From an uncultured Oscillospiraceae bacterium (GTDB lineage Bacteria > Bacillota > Clostridia > Oscillospirales > Ruminococcaceae), in assembly GCA_934465295.1 (NCBI GenBank), contig CAKSKU010000001.1, positions 186,001 through 250,000 on the forward strand: a stretch of 64,000 nt of DNA. The letters run 5' to 3'. Below the pieces are notes generated by a model that had not been told where the DNA came from, did no database searches, and saw nothing but the letters and a program-made list of their open reading frames with translations. The translations under genes were made by a program, and so were the position numbers. The first letter of the stretch is position 1. Each line of letters starts with the position of its first letter. Below are positions 25,535-34,725 of this stretch, piece by piece.

Positions 25535-26842
25535 ATGTATATTCACTTTAAAACATTCGGCTGCAAGGTAAATCTCTATGAGACGGAAAATATGAAGCAG
25601 AATTTTAGCGGCAAAGGCTTTACCGTGACCGATAATGAAAATGAGAGCGATATTTTTGTAATAAACACCTGCACAGTCACCGAGACGGGCGACAAAAAGG
25701 TTTTCAAAGAGCTTCGCAGGCTCCGCAGAGAATATCCCGATTCGGTAATTGCCGTCACAGGCTGCTATCCGCAGGCTTTTCCCAATGAAGCCGCCGATAT
25801 AAAGGAAGCAGATATAGTTGTCGGAACCAAAAACAGAAACGCCATGCCCGAGATCGTGACGGAATACCTTGAAAGCCGCACAAAAAAGATCGATATCTGC
25901 GACTATACCTCCAACGATGTATTTGAAGATATGTGCAACGTCGGATATGAAAAGAACACACGAGCATTCGTTAAAATACAGGACGGCTGCAATATGTTCT
26001 GCACATACTGCATTATCCCCTATTCAAGAGGAAGATTTCGTTCAAAGCCTATTGAAAAGCTCAAAACGGAGGCTGAACAGCTTGCCGCATCGGGATATAA
26101 GGAGATCGTGTTGGTAGGGATAAATTTGTCGTTTTATGGAATTGAATATAAGCTCCGTCTTGCCGATGCAGTTGAGGCAGTTTGCGCTGTAAAAGGCATA
26201 GAACGTGTACGTCTCAGCTCGCTTGAACCCGAAATGATAAATGATGAGGATATCCGCCGTCTTGCCGCACAGCCGAAATTCTGTCCGCAGTTCCACCTTT
26301 CGCTCCAAAGCGGCTGCGATAAAACGCTTAAAGAGATGAACCGCCGATATACGACCGCCGACTATACCGAGCTTGTGCAAAAGCTCCGTGACAGCTTTGA
26401 CAACTGCGCAATAACCACCGATGTAATGGTCGGATTTCCAAATGAGACAGAGGAAGATTTCGCTAAATCGGTAGAATTTGTCAAAAAAATCGGCTTTGCA
26501 AAAGTTCACGTTTTCCCATATTCGCAGCGCAAAGGCACTCCTGCCGCTGAATTTGAAAATCAGATACCGACCTCGCAAAAAAATATCCGTGCCAAGATAA
26601 TGTCCGAAACCGCCGAGGAGACACGTCAAAAATTTCTTCAAAGCCAGTCAGGACTTACTTTTCCCGTACTTTTCGAGCGTGAAAAAGCTGATAAAATCCC
26701 CCACGGATACACGCCTAACTACACCTTGGTAAAAATTTTTACAAAAAATTCAGGAAAAAGTTTGCGTAATCAGATTTTTTATGTTAAAATAGAAAAGATA
26801 GAGAATGATTATTGTATAGGCGAGATCGTATCGGAACAATGA
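25535..26842 (+). CDS. mtaB: tRNA t6A37 methylthiotransferase MtaB
   Basis: MtaB adds a methylthio group to t6A37 of tRNA-Lys, using two [4Fe-4S] clusters. The UPF0004 cysteines are C10, C46 and C77 and the radical-SAM triad is C152, C156, C159 (CNMFCTYC). A TRAM-like C-terminal domain follows. The 435-residue length is typical. A promoter for the downstream purL appears to lie inside its last 80 bp. Confidence 0.92.
   Translation: MYIHFKTFGCKVNLYETENMKQNFSGKGFTVTDNENESDIFVINTCTVTETGDKKVFKELRRLRREYPDSVIAVTGCYPQAFPNEAADIKEADIVVGTKNRNAMPEIVTEYLESRTKKIDICDYTSNDVFEDMCNVGYEKNTRAFVKIQDGCNMFCTYCIIPYSRGRFRSKPIEKLKTEAEQLAASGYKEIVLVGINLSFYGIEYKLRLADAVEAVCAVKGIERVRLSSLEPEMINDEDIRRLAAQPKFCPQFHLSLQSGCDKTLKEMNRRYTTADYTELVQKLRDSFDNCAITTDVMVGFPNETEEDFAKSVEFVKKIGFAKVHVFPYSQRKGTPAAEFENQIPTSQKNIRAKIMSETAEETRQKFLQSQSGLTFPVLFEREKADKIPHGYTPNYTLVKIFTKNSGKSLRNQIFYVKIEKIENDYCIGEIVSEQ
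26762..26790 (+). promoter_or_regulatory. Putative purL promoter inside the mtaB 3' end
   Basis: TTGCGT (26762-26767), 17 bp, TAAAAT (26785-26790) with an extended TG (TGTTAAAAT). It would start a transcript near 26797, giving purL a leader of about 187 nt. Confidence 0.55.
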
Positions 26843-26983
26843 TCAGCTCAAAAGGTTATCCGCAAAGCCGTATGAAGTCAGCTTTACAGCCTGCACTATC
26901 AAGGAATTCACCTGCTGCAGCTATAAAGCCGTCCCAAGGGGTAACGTGGTCACCAAATAAACAGAATTTAAGGAGCGTAAATT
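26797..26983 (+). ncRNA. Candidate structured leader RNA of purL
   Basis: The 141 bp between mtaB and purL fold well on paper. GCTTTACAGCCTGCA (26881-26895) pairs with TGCAGCTATAAAGC (26916-26929), with one mismatch and one bulge, enclosing AGG/CCT (26902-26904 with 26911-26913). GTTATCC (26855-26861) can pair with GGGTAAC (26939-26945). The same GGTAAC bases can instead pair with GTCACC (26949-26954), so the last two helices exclude each other. There is no U-run, and the AAGGAG box is at 26970-26975. I could not match it to a riboswitch consensus I know. Confidence 0.45.
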
Positions 26984-29900
26984 ATGTCTGTATTTCGTAT
27001 CTATGTTGAAAAGAAGCCTGAATTTGCTGTCGAAGCAAAGAATCTTCTTGCCGATGTCAAAACGGCGCTCAGACTTGATAAGCTGAGAAATATCAGAATA
27101 CTCAACCGCTATGACGCAGAAGGTCTTTCCGAAGCTGACTTCAAGCTTGCCATCGGAAATGTTTTCTCTGAGCCTGCTGTTGACACTGCAAGCACAAAGC
27201 TTCCCGAGCTTGGCGAGAACGAAAGCGTATTTGCCGTTGAATATCTCCCCGGTCAGTTCGACCAGAGAGCTGACTCCTGCGAACAGTGTATCCAGATACT
27301 CACGCAGGGCGAACGCTGCAAGATCAGGAATGCAAGGATATACATCGTTGACGGCAAGCTTTCCGCAAACGAAATATCTGCGCTCAAAGCATATATCATC
27401 AACCCCGTAGAAAGCCGTGAAGCTTCTCTTGACGAGGTTTCCACACTCGTTACCGAATATGATATCCCGACAGAGGTCGCAACTCTCGAAAACTTTATCT
27501 ATCTCGGCGAAGCAGAGCTTGTTGACTTTATTTCAAAGTACGGACTTGCAATGGATCTTGACGATATTAAATTCTGTCAGAAATATTTCAAGGAGACCGA
27601 AAAGCGTGACCCGACTATCACAGAGATCCGTATGATCGATACATACTGGTCCGACCACTGCCGTCACACCACTTTCTCGACAATTATCGACAAAGCTGAG
27701 ATCAATGCCGATTATATCAGAAAAACATATAACGAATACCTCAATGCAAGAGAAGAGCTTGGCAGAACAAACAAGCCTATCACTCTTATGGATATTGCAA
27801 CGATCGCTGCAAAGAAGCTGAAAAAAGACGGCATTCTCAAAGATCTCGATGAATCCGAAGAGATCAACGCCTGCTCCGTTCAGATCAAGGTCGATGTTGA
27901 CGGCGATCTTCAGGACTGGCTTCTTATGTTCAAGAATGAAACACATAACCACCCGACAGAGATCGAACCCTTCGGCGGTGCTGCAACCTGTCTCGGCGGT
28001 GCTATCCGTGACCCGCTTTCGGGACGTTCATACGTTTATCAGGCAATGCGTGTAACAGGCGCAGCTAATCCGCTCGTTCCCGTTGAGGACACTATCCACG
28101 GCAAGCTTCCCCAGAGAAAGATCACCGTCGGCGCAGCAAACGGATACAGCTCCTACGGCAACCAGATCGGACTTGCCACAGGTCACGTTTCCGAAGTTTA
28201 CCACCCGGGTTATGTTGCAAAGCGTCTTGAAATAGGCGCAGTTATCGCAGCAGCACCAAAGGATAACGTTATCCGTGAAGTTCCTGAGCCGGGCGATGTA
28301 GTTATCCTCCTCGGCGGAAGAACAGGGCGTGACGGCTGCGGCGGCGCAACAGGCTCTTCCAAGTCGCACACCGAAGCTTCGCTCGAAACCTGCGGCGCAG
28401 AAGTTCAAAAGGGTAATCCTCCCGTTGAAAGAAAGCTCCAGAGATTGTTCAGAAATCCCGAAGTCACACATATGATAAGACGCTGCAACGACTTCGGTGC
28501 AGGCGGTGTTTCCGTTGCTATCGGCGAGCTTACGGACGGTCTTATCATCGACCTTAATGCTGTTCCGAAAAAATATGACGGTCTTGACGGTACAGAACTT
28601 GCTATTTCCGAAAGCCAGGAACGTATGGCTGTTGTTGTACGCAAAACTGACGCTGATAAATTTATTGCAGAAGCAGAAAAGGAAAACCTCGAAGCAACAC
28701 TCGTTGCTGTTGTTACAGAAGAACCTCGTCTTAAGATGAACTGGAACGATAAGACTATCGTTGACCTTTCAAGAGAATTTCTTAACTCGAACGGTGCAGA
28801 AAAGCACACCGATGTTGCTGTTCCGCTCCCTGTTACCTCACAGCTCAAAACCTATACTGACTGCGCAGACAGCTGGGAAGCTCTTATGACAAACCTTAAC
28901 GTTTGCTCGCAGAAGGGACTTGTCGAGCGTTTCGACTCGACCATCGGCGCAGGTACAATCCTTATGCCTTACGGTGGCGCATATCAGCTCACACCGACTC
29001 AGGCAATGGCTGCAAAGATACCTGTTCTCAAGGGCGAAACAAATACTTGCTCTATCATGGGCTGGGGCTTTAACCCTTATGTAAGCGACAAGAGTCCATA
29101 CCACGGCGCAATTTCCGCTGTTATCGAATCCGTTGCAAAAGTAGTTGCGGCAGGCGGCAGCTACAAGAGATGCTGGCTCACATTCCAGGAATACTTTGAA
29201 AGAACACAGAATAATCCTACACGCTGGGGCAGACCTTTCGCAGCACTCCTCGGTGCATACAAAGCACAGATCGAACTTGGCTGCGGCGCTATCGGCGGCA
29301 AGGATTCAATGTCTGGTACATTCGAGAACATCGACGTTCCAGCAACCCTCGTTTCCTTTGCAGTTTCCACAGGCGACAGCAAGTCCATCATCTCCCCTGA
29401 ATTTAAAAAGGCAGGAAACAAGGTCATCCTCATCACTCCCGAATATGACGAAAACAATCTTCCTAAATTTGAAAGCATACGCAGCTGTTTTGAAAGAGTT
29501 GAAAAGCTTATTGCAGACGGCACTGCCGTTTCAGCTTGGGCAGTTGGCTTCGGCGGCGTTGCAGAAGCTGTTGCAAAGATGTCACTCGGCAACAGGATCG
29601 GTTTCCGCTTTGACAAGAAGCTTTCCGAAGATACACTCTTCTATTCCAAATATGGCTCATTCGTAATTGAACTCAACGGCGATCCGTTCACAGTTGAAAA
29701 TGTTATCGGTGAAACTATCAGCGAATACAAGATCGACTGCAAGGGTTATACAGTTGATATGGCAGCACTTCAGAAGAAGTGGGAAGACAAGCTCGAACCT
29801 GTATTCCCCTGCAATATCAAGACGACCGACAAACCTGCAAAGGTATTCACCTACACAGCATCGGGAAAAGCAAAATCGAGCATTCACATTGCAAAGCCCC

Positions 29901-30691
29901 GTGTTCTTATCCCTGTATTCCCCGGTACAAACTGTGAATACGATACCGCAAGAGTATTTGAACGTGCAGGAGCAGTTCCCGAAGTTGTTGTTATCAAGAA
30001 CCTTTCAGCAGCAGCACTTGAAGACAGCGTTGCTTATGTTGAAAAGGCAATAAAGAACTCCCAGATCATTATGATCCCGGGCGGCTTCTCAGGCGGTGAC
30101 GAGCCTGACGGTTCGGGTAAGTTCATCACAGCATTCTTCCGCAACCCACGCATCAAGTACGCAGTTCACGACCTTATGGATAATCGTGACGGACTTATGC
30201 TTGGTATCTGCAACGGCTTCCAGGCTCTTATCAAGCTCGGACTTGTGCCTTTCGGACACATTGTTGATATGAAGGACGACTCCCCTACACTTACGTTCAA
30301 CACGATCGGCCGTCACCAGTCAATGATGGTAAACACAAGAATAGCTTCAAACAAGTCTCCATGGCTTGCAGGCTGTGAAACCGGCGATATCCACAGAATT
30401 GCAATTTCACACGGCGAAGGACGCTTCGTTGCTTCGGAGGAGCTTATCAAGCAGCTTGCCGATAACGGACAGATAGCAACACAGTATGTTGACCTTGAAG
30501 GAAATCCCACAATGGATATCCGCTTCAATCCTAACACCTCCATTGATGCGATCGAGGGTATTACATCACCAGACGGACGTATCCTCGGTAAGATGGGACA
30601 CAGCGAACGTATCGGACGTGACATATCCAAAAACGTTTCCGGCGAAAAGGATCAGAAGATCTTTGAAAGCGGCGTAGCTTACTTCGGCTAA
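26984..30691 (+). CDS. purL: Phosphoribosylformylglycinamidine synthase
   Basis: PurL converts FGAR to FGAM with glutamine and ATP, the fourth step of purine synthesis. The 1235-residue single chain is the clostridial long form: a PurS-like N-terminus, two AIR-synthase-like halves (FKNETHNHPTEIEPFGGAAT marks the ATP site) and a C-terminal glutamine amidotransferase with the nucleophile in GICNGFQALIKLG and SHGEGRFV. No other pur genes are adjacent. A structured leader precedes it, and a bidirectional terminator follows. Confidence 0.96.
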   Translation: MSVFRIYVEKKPEFAVEAKNLLADVKTALRLDKLRNIRILNRYDAEGLSEADFKLAIGNVFSEPAVDTASTKLPELGENESVFAVEYLPGQFDQRADSCEQCIQILTQGERCKIRNARIYIVDGKLSANEISALKAYIINPVESREASLDEVSTLVTEYDIPTEVATLENFIYLGEAELVDFISKYGLAMDLDDIKFCQKYFKETEKRDPTITEIRMIDTYWSDHCRHTTFSTIIDKAEINADYIRKTYNEYLNAREELGRTNKPITLMDIATIAAKKLKKDGILKDLDESEEINACSVQIKVDVDGDLQDWLLMFKNETHNHPTEIEPFGGAATCLGGAIRDPLSGRSYVYQAMRVTGAANPLVPVEDTIHGKLPQRKITVGAANGYSSYGNQIGLATGHVSEVYHPGYVAKRLEIGAVIAAAPKDNVIREVPEPGDVVILLGGRTGRDGCGGATGSSKSHTEASLETCGAEVQKGNPPVERKLQRLFRNPEVTHMIRRCNDFGAGGVSVAIGELTDGLIIDLNAVPKKYDGLDGTELAISESQERMAVVVRKTDADKFIAEAEKENLEATLVAVVTEEPRLKMNWNDKTIVDLSREFLNSNGAEKHTDVAVPLPVTSQLKTYTDCADSWEALMTNLNVCSQKGLVERFDSTIGAGTILMPYGGAYQLTPTQAMAAKIPVLKGETNTCSIMGWGFNPYVSDKSPYHGAISAVIESVAKVVAAGGSYKRCWLTFQEYFERTQNNPTRWGRPFAALLGAYKAQIELGCGAIGGKDSMSGTFENIDVPATLVSFAVSTGDSKSIISPEFKKAGNKVILITPEYDENNLPKFESIRSCFERVEKLIADGTAVSAWAVGFGGVAEAVAKMSLGNRIGFRFDKKLSEDTLFYSKYGSFVIELNGDPFTVENVIGETISEYKIDCKGYTVDMAALQKKWEDKLEPVFPCNIKTTDKPAKVFTYTASGKAKSSIHIAKPRVLIPVFPGTNCEYDTARVFERAGAVPEVVVIKNLSAAALEDSVAYVEKAIKNSQIIMIPGGFSGGDEPDGSGKFITAFFRNPRIKYAVHDLMDNRDGLMLGICNGFQALIKLGLVPFGHIVDMKDDSPTLTFNTIGRHQSMMVNTRIASNKSPWLAGCETGDIHRIAISHGEGRFVASEELIKQLADNGQIATQYVDLEGNPTMDIRFNPNTSIDAIEGITSPDGRILGKMGHSERIGRDISKNVSGEKDQKIFESGVAYFG

Positions 30692-30706
30692 TATCCGAAT
30701 AGACAT

Positions 30707-30744
30707 AAAAAGACTGACTGTTTCAATGAACAGCCAGTCTTTTT
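30707..30744. terminator. Bidirectional terminator
   Basis: AAAAAGACTG (30707-30716) pairs with CAGTCTTTTT (30735-30744), plus an inner CTGTT/AACAG helix. A/T tracts on both sides let it end both purL and the convergent binding-protein gene. Confidence 0.92.
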
Positions 30745-32369
30745 CAATTCTTAAAATATTTAGCTTCGCTGAAATCTATCGAATGAGTTATCGGGTCATA
30801 GTTCAGATCAGCAACGTTTTCCGGATAAATAAAGTATTCATTTCCATAGCAAACAGGAACAAATTCATAAGAATTTATTATAAGCCTTTCAGCATTAGTG
30901 TAAAGTTCAGACGCTCTACTGAGACTTTCCGCTTTTGATATCTGTGAAACTGCTCCAACAGCCGCATATTCCGTGTTCTTTGTTATCAAGCTGTTATCGG
31001 GCTTAAAATAATCGAAAAATCCGCTTGCTGTGCCGTTTTCAGAATGTATCTCCACCAACGCAATATCATAAGTCCCGTCAGAAAGCTTCAACTGATATTC
31101 ATTCTCCGAAACGACCTCAACGCCGCAGTAAAATTCAAGATTTTGCTGCCATTGCTCCGTAATGGTTGAAATAAGCTCCATTTCTCCGAAGCTTTCGGGA
31201 ACAGTTATCTTTAATCCATCTATGGAAACGTAATTATTTGCTTTAAGCTCGCTGTTCCATAATGTCAAGGCTTTGCCCTTGTCATATAAATTAAAGCTTT
31301 CATCTGAAACAAGCTCCCGATATTTTCTTCCCGCAACAGATATTCCCGAGGGAATAATTCCGCTGCCCGATATATAATCGGAATTTTGAGACTCAACTCT
31401 GACAAATGAAGATGAAAGCGCTTCTCTTATAGATTTTGAAGCAAGATATTTGGAATTTGTGTTGAATATCAATCCATAGGTCTTGGTAGCATAGCTTTCA
31501 TACTTATTTTTCGCAAAAACCTTTTTATCATATCCCGAAACAACTGTACAGTCAATATCTCCTGCCGAAAAATCAGACATATTCGTATCTGTTCCGTTTT
31601 TTATAAAGAAATTCAAGCTGTATGGGTATGTAAAATAATTCTCGAAATTTGATTTATTTCGCCGAAGGATCATATAGTTATTATCCCAATACGGATCGTA
31701 ATTCCATTCTTTGAGATAAAAAGCCCCATTTGAAGCCGTAGTTTCTGCCGATAGACCGTATCTTCCCTTTGTATATTCAAAAAACGCTTTATTGCATGGC
31801 TTTGCACCTGTCAATGTCAGCTTCTCCAGGAAATCAAAGCAAGGATATTCAAGTTCTATCTGTAAAGTATTATCACTTGTCGCAGCTACACCCAGCTTTT
31901 CCTTTGAAAGACTGCCCTTTGACACCGCTTCTGCGTTTTTTATACACAAGAAATCATCTATATACGGAGAAAATAACGCCTCGCTGTCATAGATGCGCTG
32001 AAACGCAAATACAAAATCCTCAGCTTTAAGCTTTTCTGTGTAATCAGCTGCCGATTCCCAGTAAATATCATCTTTCAGTTCAAAGGTATAAACCAAGCCG
32101 TCATCGGAAATTGTATAGCTTTTCGCCGCATCGGGCTGAATACTGCCGTCCGCTTCCCTTTTTACAAGTCCGCTCATAATATTCTCGATAACCATTATCG
32201 ATGATTCGTCACTTGCAAGCTGCGGATCAAGATTTTGCGGATTGCTTGCCAAATTATATTTAAAAGTATGCCCTGAACCGTCATCTTCTTCACAGCCTGT
32301 AAAAATCGTCAGAACATTCAAAATCATTACAGCTGTTATCAAGATATTCCAAAATTTTCGCTTTGCCAA
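30744..32369 (-). CDS. Peptide ABC transporter binding lipoprotein
   Basis: A 541-residue OppA/DppA-like (SBP family 5) protein. The N-terminus is a lipoprotein signal ending FTGC, with the lipidated Cys near residue 26; Phe at the -3 position makes the lipobox slightly unusual. The body has the family pattern NLASNPQNLDPQLASDES and LVYTFELKDDIYWES. No permease or ATPase genes lie nearby, so it is an orphan binding protein that may serve a transporter encoded elsewhere. The ligand cannot be read; peptides are most likely. Confidence 0.88.
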   Translation of the reverse strand: MAKRKFWNILITAVMILNVLTIFTGCEEDDGSGHTFKYNLASNPQNLDPQLASDESSIMVIENIMSGLVKREADGSIQPDAAKSYTISDDGLVYTFELKDDIYWESAADYTEKLKAEDFVFAFQRIYDSEALFSPYIDDFLCIKNAEAVSKGSLSKEKLGVAATSDNTLQIELEYPCFDFLEKLTLTGAKPCNKAFFEYTKGRYGLSAETTASNGAFYLKEWNYDPYWDNNYMILRRNKSNFENYFTYPYSLNFFIKNGTDTNMSDFSAGDIDCTVVSGYDKKVFAKNKYESYATKTYGLIFNTNSKYLASKSIREALSSSFVRVESQNSDYISGSGIIPSGISVAGRKYRELVSDESFNLYDKGKALTLWNSELKANNYVSIDGLKITVPESFGEMELISTITEQWQQNLEFYCGVEVVSENEYQLKLSDGTYDIALVEIHSENGTASGFFDYFKPDNSLITKNTEYAAVGAVSQISKAESLSRASELYTNAERLIINSYEFVPVCYGNEYFIYPENVADLNYDPITHSIDFSEAKYFKN

Positions 32370-32403
32370 TTGAAAACTACTCCCTTAAACAAATTCTTCT
32401 ATA

Positions 32404-32432
32404 ATAATATCATTTTATTGAAGAATTTGCAA
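32404..32432 (-). promoter_or_regulatory. Promoter of the binding-lipoprotein gene
   Basis: TTGCAA (32432-32427), 17 bp, TATTAT (32409-32404) on the minus strand. Confidence 0.65.
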
Positions 32433-32452
32433 TACTATTTTTCCAAAAGCAT

Positions 32453-32487
32453 AAAAAAGCCGCTTGGAAATTCGATCCAAGCGGCAT
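32453..32487 (-). terminator. Terminator of the rpsB-tsf operon
   Basis: GCCGCTTGGA pairs with TCCAAGCGGC around a 6-7 nt loop, followed by six T on the minus strand; one of the strongest terminators in the window. Confidence 0.95.
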
Positions 32488-32506
32488 TATTCAGCTTAAA
32501 TTGAGA

Positions 32507-33427
32507 TTACTTAGTGCCAGCCATGCTTGCAACTTCTTCTGCGAAGTTGTCAACCTTCTTCTCAACGCCTTCGCCTCTCTCGAAACGAACATAATCAACA
32601 ACCTTGATCGAGCCGCCGAGAGCCTTAGCTGCGTTATCAACATACTGCTTAACAGTCATCTTGTCATCCTTAACGAATGCCTGATCGAGGAGGCAGTTTT
32701 CAGAATAGTACTTGCCAACCTTACCTTCAGCGATCTTAGCCTTTACCTGTTCAGGCTTGGAAGCCATCTTAGGATCTTCAGCCATCTGAGCCATGATGAT
32801 AGTCTTTTCGTTTTCAAGAACAGCAGCAGGTACAGATGCTTCATCGAGGTATGCAGGGTTCATAGCTGCAACCTGGAGTGCGCAGTCCTTACCAACTTCA
32901 AATACCTTATCAGCAGGAAGGTCAGTATCAAGCTTGACCATTACGCCGATGCTTCCGCCGCCGTGAACGTAAGGAACGAGTGTACCCTCAAATCTCTGGA
33001 AACGACGGATAACCATATTTTCTCTGATCTTGATGAAGAGATCCTGAAGAGTTTCTTCAACAGTCTTGTCGCCGCCGCTGATAACTGTTGCCTTGAGAGC
33101 GTCAACATCAGCAGGGTTCTTTTCGATTACAGTCTTAGCAACAGCTGCAACGAATGCCTTGAATTCATCATTGTTAGCAGCGAAGTCCGTTTCAATGTTT
33201 ACTTCAACAACTGCGCCAACGTTGCCTTCAACAACAGAAGTTACGATACCTTCTGCAGCAACTCTGCCGCTCTTCTTAGCCTGTGTAGCAAGACCCTTTT
33301 CACGAAGAATGGTAACAGCCTTTTCTGTGTCGCCATCTGCTTCTTCAAGAGCTTTCTTACAATCCATCATACCAACGCCGGTAGCTTTCATAAGGTCTTT
33401 GATTTCTGCAATAGATGCCTTTGCCAT
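32507..33427 (-). CDS. tsf: Elongation factor Ts
   Basis: EF-Ts exchanges GDP for GTP on EF-Tu. The UBA-like N-terminus contains the signature TGVGMMDCKKALEEADGD and the core follows. Length is 306 residues. It is cotranscribed with rpsB, 103 bp upstream, in the universal rpsB-tsf order. The pyrH-frr genes that often follow are absent; a strong terminator comes instead. Confidence 0.97.
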   Translation of the reverse strand: MAKASIAEIKDLMKATGVGMMDCKKALEEADGDTEKAVTILREKGLATQAKKSGRVAAEGIVTSVVEGNVGAVVEVNIETDFAANNDEFKAFVAAVAKTVIEKNPADVDALKATVISGGDKTVEETLQDLFIKIRENMVIRRFQRFEGTLVPYVHGGGSIGVMVKLDTDLPADKVFEVGKDCALQVAAMNPAYLDEASVPAAVLENEKTIIMAQMAEDPKMASKPEQVKAKIAEGKVGKYYSENCLLDQAFVKDDKMTVKQYVDNAAKALGGSIKVVDYVRFERGEGVEKKVDNFAEEVASMAGTK

Positions 33428-33530
33428 TTTAATTCCTCCAAATATTTATAGTATGACCGTTTAAGGTCGGATAATCTAATTAGGGCAGACATAATTATAA
33501 AATTGTGTCTGCCCGAAAATGCGGAATAAA

Positions 33531-34265
33531 TTATTCAGCAGCTGCTTCTTCGTCCTTTTCTTCAGCAGCAACAGCTTCCTGTGTACCCTGTCTGCCTTCG
33601 ATGATAGCATCAGCCATAGCGCCTGCAATAAGCTTTACAGCTCTGATAGCGTCATCGTTACCGGGGATAACATAGTCAACATCGTCAGGATCGCAGTTTG
33701 TGTCAACGATCGCAACAACAGGAATACCGAGCTTCTTAGCTTCGGAAACAGCGATCTTTTCCTTGCGGGGGTCAACTACGAAAAGCGCACCGGGGAGCTT
33801 ATCCATTGTCTTGATACCGCCGAGGAACTTTTCGAGCTTCTCGATCTCGAGTTCGAGCTTAACAACTTCCTTCTTAGGGAGAAGGTTGAATGTGCCGTCT
33901 TCCTGCATCTGGTGGAGCTGTTCAAGTCTCTTGATTCTTCTCTGAATTGTCTTGAAGTTGGTCATCATACCGCCGAGCCATCTTGCGTTTACATAGTGAA
34001 CATTAGCTCTGATAGCTTCTTCCTTAACGGAATCAGCAGCCTGCTTCTTGGTTCCTACGAAAAGAACTGTGTCGCCGTTTGCAGCAACTTCACGAACAAA
34101 ATTGTAAGCTTCGTCAAGCTTCTTTACAGTCTTCTGAAGATCGATAATGTAAATACCGTTTCTTTCTGTAAAGATGTAAGGTGCCATTTTAGGGTTCCAT
34201 CTTCTTGTCTGGTGACCAAAGTGTACACCTGCTTCAAGAAGCTGCTTCATAGATACTACGCCCAT
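33531..34265 (-). CDS. rpsB: 30S ribosomal protein S2
   Basis: S2 (244 residues from the preferred start): MKQLLEAGVHFGHQTRRWNP and GTKKQAADSVKEEA are family signatures. The ATG at 34265 has GGAGG 8 nt upstream; the earlier in-frame ATG overlaps that box. The C-terminus is an acidic, Ala/Glu-rich tail. A promoter and a 110-nt leader with a strong hairpin precede it, as expected for autogenous control. Confidence 0.97.
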   Translation of the reverse strand: MGVVSMKQLLEAGVHFGHQTRRWNPKMAPYIFTERNGIYIIDLQKTVKKLDEAYNFVREVAANGDTVLFVGTKKQAADSVKEEAIRANVHYVNARWLGGMMTNFKTIQRRIKRLEQLHQMQEDGTFNLLPKKEVVKLELEIEKLEKFLGGIKTMDKLPGALFVVDPRKEKIAVSEAKKLGIPVVAIVDTNCDPDDVDYVIPGNDDAIRAVKLIAGAMADAIIEGRQGTQEAVAAEEKDEEAAAE

Positions 34266-34378
34266 GATTTTTTCCTCCATATTGGTTTTTGATATTATAA
34301 CCTCCGCCCGACTTAGCTTAACATAAACTCGGATAAAATCCGAGCACCAACCGTTAAAAGTACGGACGTGCGAATTAC
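34266..34378 (-). promoter_or_regulatory. rpsB leader with strong hairpin
   Basis: Roughly 113 nt separate the predicted start of transcription from rpsB. The leader contains a perfect stem, CTCGGAT (34328-34334) with ATCCGAG (34338-34344), around a 3-nt loop and without a T-run. Such leaders often mediate repression by the ribosomal protein itself; here that is inference. Confidence 0.5.
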
Positions 34379-34384
34379 TTGAAT

Positions 34385-34413
34385 ATTATATCATATTCTT
34401 TTCAAAATTACAA
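34385..34413 (-). promoter_or_regulatory. Sigma-A promoter of rpsB-tsf
   Basis: TTGTAA (34413-34408), 17 bp, TATAAT (34390-34385) on the minus strand. Confidence 0.8.
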
Positions 34414-34428
34414 TATCAAGCGCATTGT

Positions 34429-34716
34429 TTATTTGCACAAACTTTTTGCTTTTACATCGATAGTTTTTGGCGATATTGTTTCATTTGTCGAAACAAGGAT
34501 AGTATCTGTACCTATTATCTCAATATCACGGCATTTTATGACTACATCATCATCCCTTCCGAAAAAGCCGAAGAAGCGTCCTCTGCCGTATATCACAAGG
34601 GATTTCACCGTAAGGCTCTCCGCATCGAATTCAATATCATCGACATAGCCGATCTTGCTGCCCGAGCGGATATTTATTACTTCCTTGTTTCGTATATCAT
34701 TTAAAGTGTATTTCAT
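34429..34716 (-). CDS. YlmC/YmxH-family PRC-barrel protein
   Basis: A 95-residue PRC-barrel protein (MKYTLNDIRNKEVINI, then GSKIGYVDDIEFD), typical of the YlmC/YmxH sporulation-associated family. The ATG at 34716 lies 9 nt after AAAGG. That box sits inside the 3' arm of a 12-bp inverted repeat, so its translation may depend on whether the hairpin forms. Molecular role is unknown. Confidence 0.82.
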   Translation of the reverse strand: MKYTLNDIRNKEVINIRSGSKIGYVDDIEFDAESLTVKSLVIYGRGRFFGFFGRDDDVVIKCRDIEIIGTDTILVSTNETISPKTIDVKAKSLCK

Positions 34717-34725
34717 TTCGCACGA

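Noticed and set aside
26812..27009. Small plus-strand frame spanning the mtaB-purL gap
   Set aside because: It runs over the mtaB end, the structured leader and the purL start in another frame; no ribosome site. The leader RNA explains the sequence better, though a peptide cannot be fully excluded.
32501..33451. 316-codon plus-strand frame opposite tsf
   Set aside because: It is a shadow of tsf: Ser/Cys/Asn-rich antisense translation with no start signals.
33519..34292. 257-codon plus-strand frame opposite rpsB
   Set aside because: It covers rpsB exactly on the opposite strand and has Cys/Ser/Phe-rich composition; rpsB is certain.
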